Positions 62,893 through 64,000 of a stretch of 64,000 nt of DNA are shown here, piece by piece (the first letter of the stretch is position 1; each line of letters opens with the position of its first letter). A model generated the notes under the pieces. That model saw nothing but the letters and a program-made list of their open reading frames with translations. It had not been told where the DNA came from and did not search any database. Where the stretch lies: assembly GCF_001420605.1 (NCBI RefSeq), contig NZ_LJIZ01000007.1:1-64000 (forward strand), read 5' to 3'. The stretch comes from Bacillus sp. FJAT-25509 (lineage in GTDB: Bacteria > Bacillota > Bacilli > Bacillales > Bacillaceae_G). A program made the translations under genes and the position numbers.

Positions 62893-63747
62893 TTAACCTT
62901 TAACTCCACCTTCAGTTAAGTTTCCTTTTATAAAGTGCTCGGATAATGCATACATAATAACTACCGGTAAAGCAGTAACTAAAGATGCTGCCATCATACG
63001 ACCCCACACATAATCTGGTGTACTAAATAAAGTATTTAAACCGATTGGTAACGTAAAGTTTTCTGAACTTGATAAGAAAATTGATGCAAATAAATAATCA
63101 TTCCATGCAATCATAAATGCATATACGAAAACAGATACGATCCCTGATATTGACAAAGGAATAATAATATAGAAGATTATTTTTAAGCGACTAAGACCAT
63201 CAATCATAGCGGCTTCTTCTAAATCTTCAGGTATTGTATCGAAATAACTCCTTAACATAAAAATCGCTGTTGGAAGAGTTTGCACAATCATCGTAATAAT
63301 CAATGCAATTTTTGTATCATATAAGCCAAAGCCAGATATTATTTTGAATAAAGGAACTACTAGTAAAATCCCTGAAAACATATATACAGTGTAAAAACTA
63401 GCATTAATCGTGACTCTTCCTTTAAATTTCAGTTTCGATAATGCGTACGCTCCTAATATTCCAAGTACTACTGATAATGAAGCTGCTATTATTGAAACGA
63501 TTAAACTATTTTTGAAGTAGTTTAAATATGGGAAAATTGTTGGGTTAAAAATGTCAATATAATGCTGGAAAGTCCATTCATGTGGCAATATTGTCGGATT
63601 TGTTGCAATTGCTTCTTTTGAACTTTTTAATGACGTCATTAGCATAATAAAGAATGGAAATAACATGATCCCTAGTATTAGAATCAGCACAACGTAGAAA
63701 CCAGTTTTCTTAATAATTTTATTTCTTTTGCTACTTACTGCTGCCAT
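62893..63747 (-). CDS. Carbohydrate ABC transporter permease (MalG type)
   Basis: This 284-residue inner-membrane permease has six helices and the EAA loop EEAAMIDGLSRLKIIFYIIIPLS (about residues 178-200), typical of CUT1 sugar importers. It ends with LSEHFIKGNLTEGGVKG, a MalG-like tail. It overlaps the upstream permease gene by 17 bases. The ATPase and binding protein are not in the window. Confidence 0.92.
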   Translation of the reverse strand: MAAVSSKRNKIIKKTGFYVVLILILGIMLFPFFIMLMTSLKSSKEAIATNPTILPHEWTFQHYIDIFNPTIFPYLNYFKNSLIVSIIAASLSVVLGILGAYALSKLKFKGRVTINASFYTVYMFSGILLVVPLFKIISGFGLYDTKIALIITMIVQTLPTAIFMLRSYFDTIPEDLEEAAMIDGLSRLKIIFYIIIPLSISGIVSVFVYAFMIAWNDYLFASIFLSSSENFTLPIGLNTLFSTPDYVWGRMMAASLVTALPVVIMYALSEHFIKGNLTEGGVKG

Positions 63748-64000
63748 TTAAGTTCACCCTCTTTCTTGATACGATAATAACAATGAATAAGATAATGAAT
63801 AAGATTACTGAAATTGACGATGCTTTTCCTAAATTATTGAAAGCAAACGCTGTTTCATATAAATAAATACCTAAAATATTTACTTTGTTTGTTAATAAGT
63901 AAACATCTGTAAACATGTAGAACATCCAAATAAATCGTAAAGTTACAACCGTTAGTAATACCGGCATAATCGCTGGTAAAGTTACAACTTTAAACTTTTG
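63731..64000 (-). CDS. Carbohydrate ABC transporter permease (MalF type), C-terminal part
   Basis: The 3' part of the partner permease is cut by the window end. The frame is open from base 64000 through VVTLPAIMPVLLTVVTLRF, a typical post-EAA-loop stretch, to its stop at 63731-63733. Three membrane helices are visible, with DVYLLT between them and an Arg/Lys-rich tail. An internal ATG at 63967 is not the start. It forms the transport pore with the following permease. Confidence 0.9.
   Translation of the reverse strand, partial: QKFKVVTLPAIMPVLLTVVTLRFIWMFYMFTDVYLLTNKVNILGIYLYETAFAFNNLGKASSISVILFIILFIVIIVSRKRVNLNGSSK

Overview
The window comes from the chromosome of a low-G+C, endospore-forming Bacillaceae bacterium. 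The evidence is an H-type small acid-soluble spore protein, a YjcZ-type tiny membrane protein, a SipW/TasA (camelysin) matrix locus, a bacillolysin-type M4 protease, and control typical of Bacillaceae: TPP and SAM riboswitches with intrinsic terminators and strong AAGGAGG ribosome binding sites. I cannot fix the genus. I saw no rRNA, tRNA, CRISPR array, complete insertion sequence or prophage. Each end cuts a gene: an amino-acid permease on the left and a sugar ABC permease on the right.

Layout. 1-2.4 kb: permease tail, an interspersed repeat, small sporulation genes and a structured leader. 2.2-8.6 kb: thiamin synthesis, with thiC on the minus strand and tenI-thiO-thiS-thiG-thiF on the plus strand, each behind its own TPP riboswitch. 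8.7-13.3 kb: copper homeostasis (csoR-copA-copZ and a His-rich lipoprotein) plus a Met-rich membrane protein. 13.5-19 kb: an NTF2-like protein, an acyl-CoA dehydrogenase with its MerR regulator, and a YdaP-type pyruvate oxidase. 19-23 kb: HssRS/HrtBA-type haem sensing and efflux. 23.6-29.2 kb: an NprR-like TPR regulator, an M4 protease, and a matrix locus (Ser/Asp-repeat protein, SipW, TasA/CalY).

29.3-35.1 kb: an ascorbate-type PTS (EIIB, EIIC, PRD regulator carrying EIIA) with a split transketolase. 35.3-40.4 kb: a P-loop kinase-like protein, MntH behind an MntR-like palindrome, a TipA-like MerR regulator, a hydrolase and a DUF202 protein. 40.6-44.8 kb: SAM-riboswitch-controlled metN-metI-metQ with an M20 amidohydrolase. 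45-47.2 kb: a DUF2269-like protein, an ASCH-domain protein and a second NprR-like regulator. 47.6-53.5 kb: a CstR-type persulfide regulon (DsrE, rhodanese, TusA-rhodanese, rhodanese-MBL, TusA, TauE) and a class V aminotransferase with the same operator. 53.7-56.5 kb: D-serine dehydratase and ChrA. 56.5-64 kb: a carbohydrate operon (ABC permeases, dehydrogenase, TIM-barrel isomerase, Gfo/Idh oxidoreductase, GH65 phosphorylase, glycerate kinase).

No single block is clearly an unknown system. The most informative parts are these: two CsoR-family paralogues whose operators differ by one base of spacing; a persulfide operon with domains fused in an unusual order; the GH65-glycerate kinase operon with a remodelled dehydrogenase zinc site; the split-transketolase PTS operon with no ascorbate catabolic genes; the repeat-bearing TasA locus; and a three-stem leader abutting the ribosome binding site of a YjcZ-family gene.
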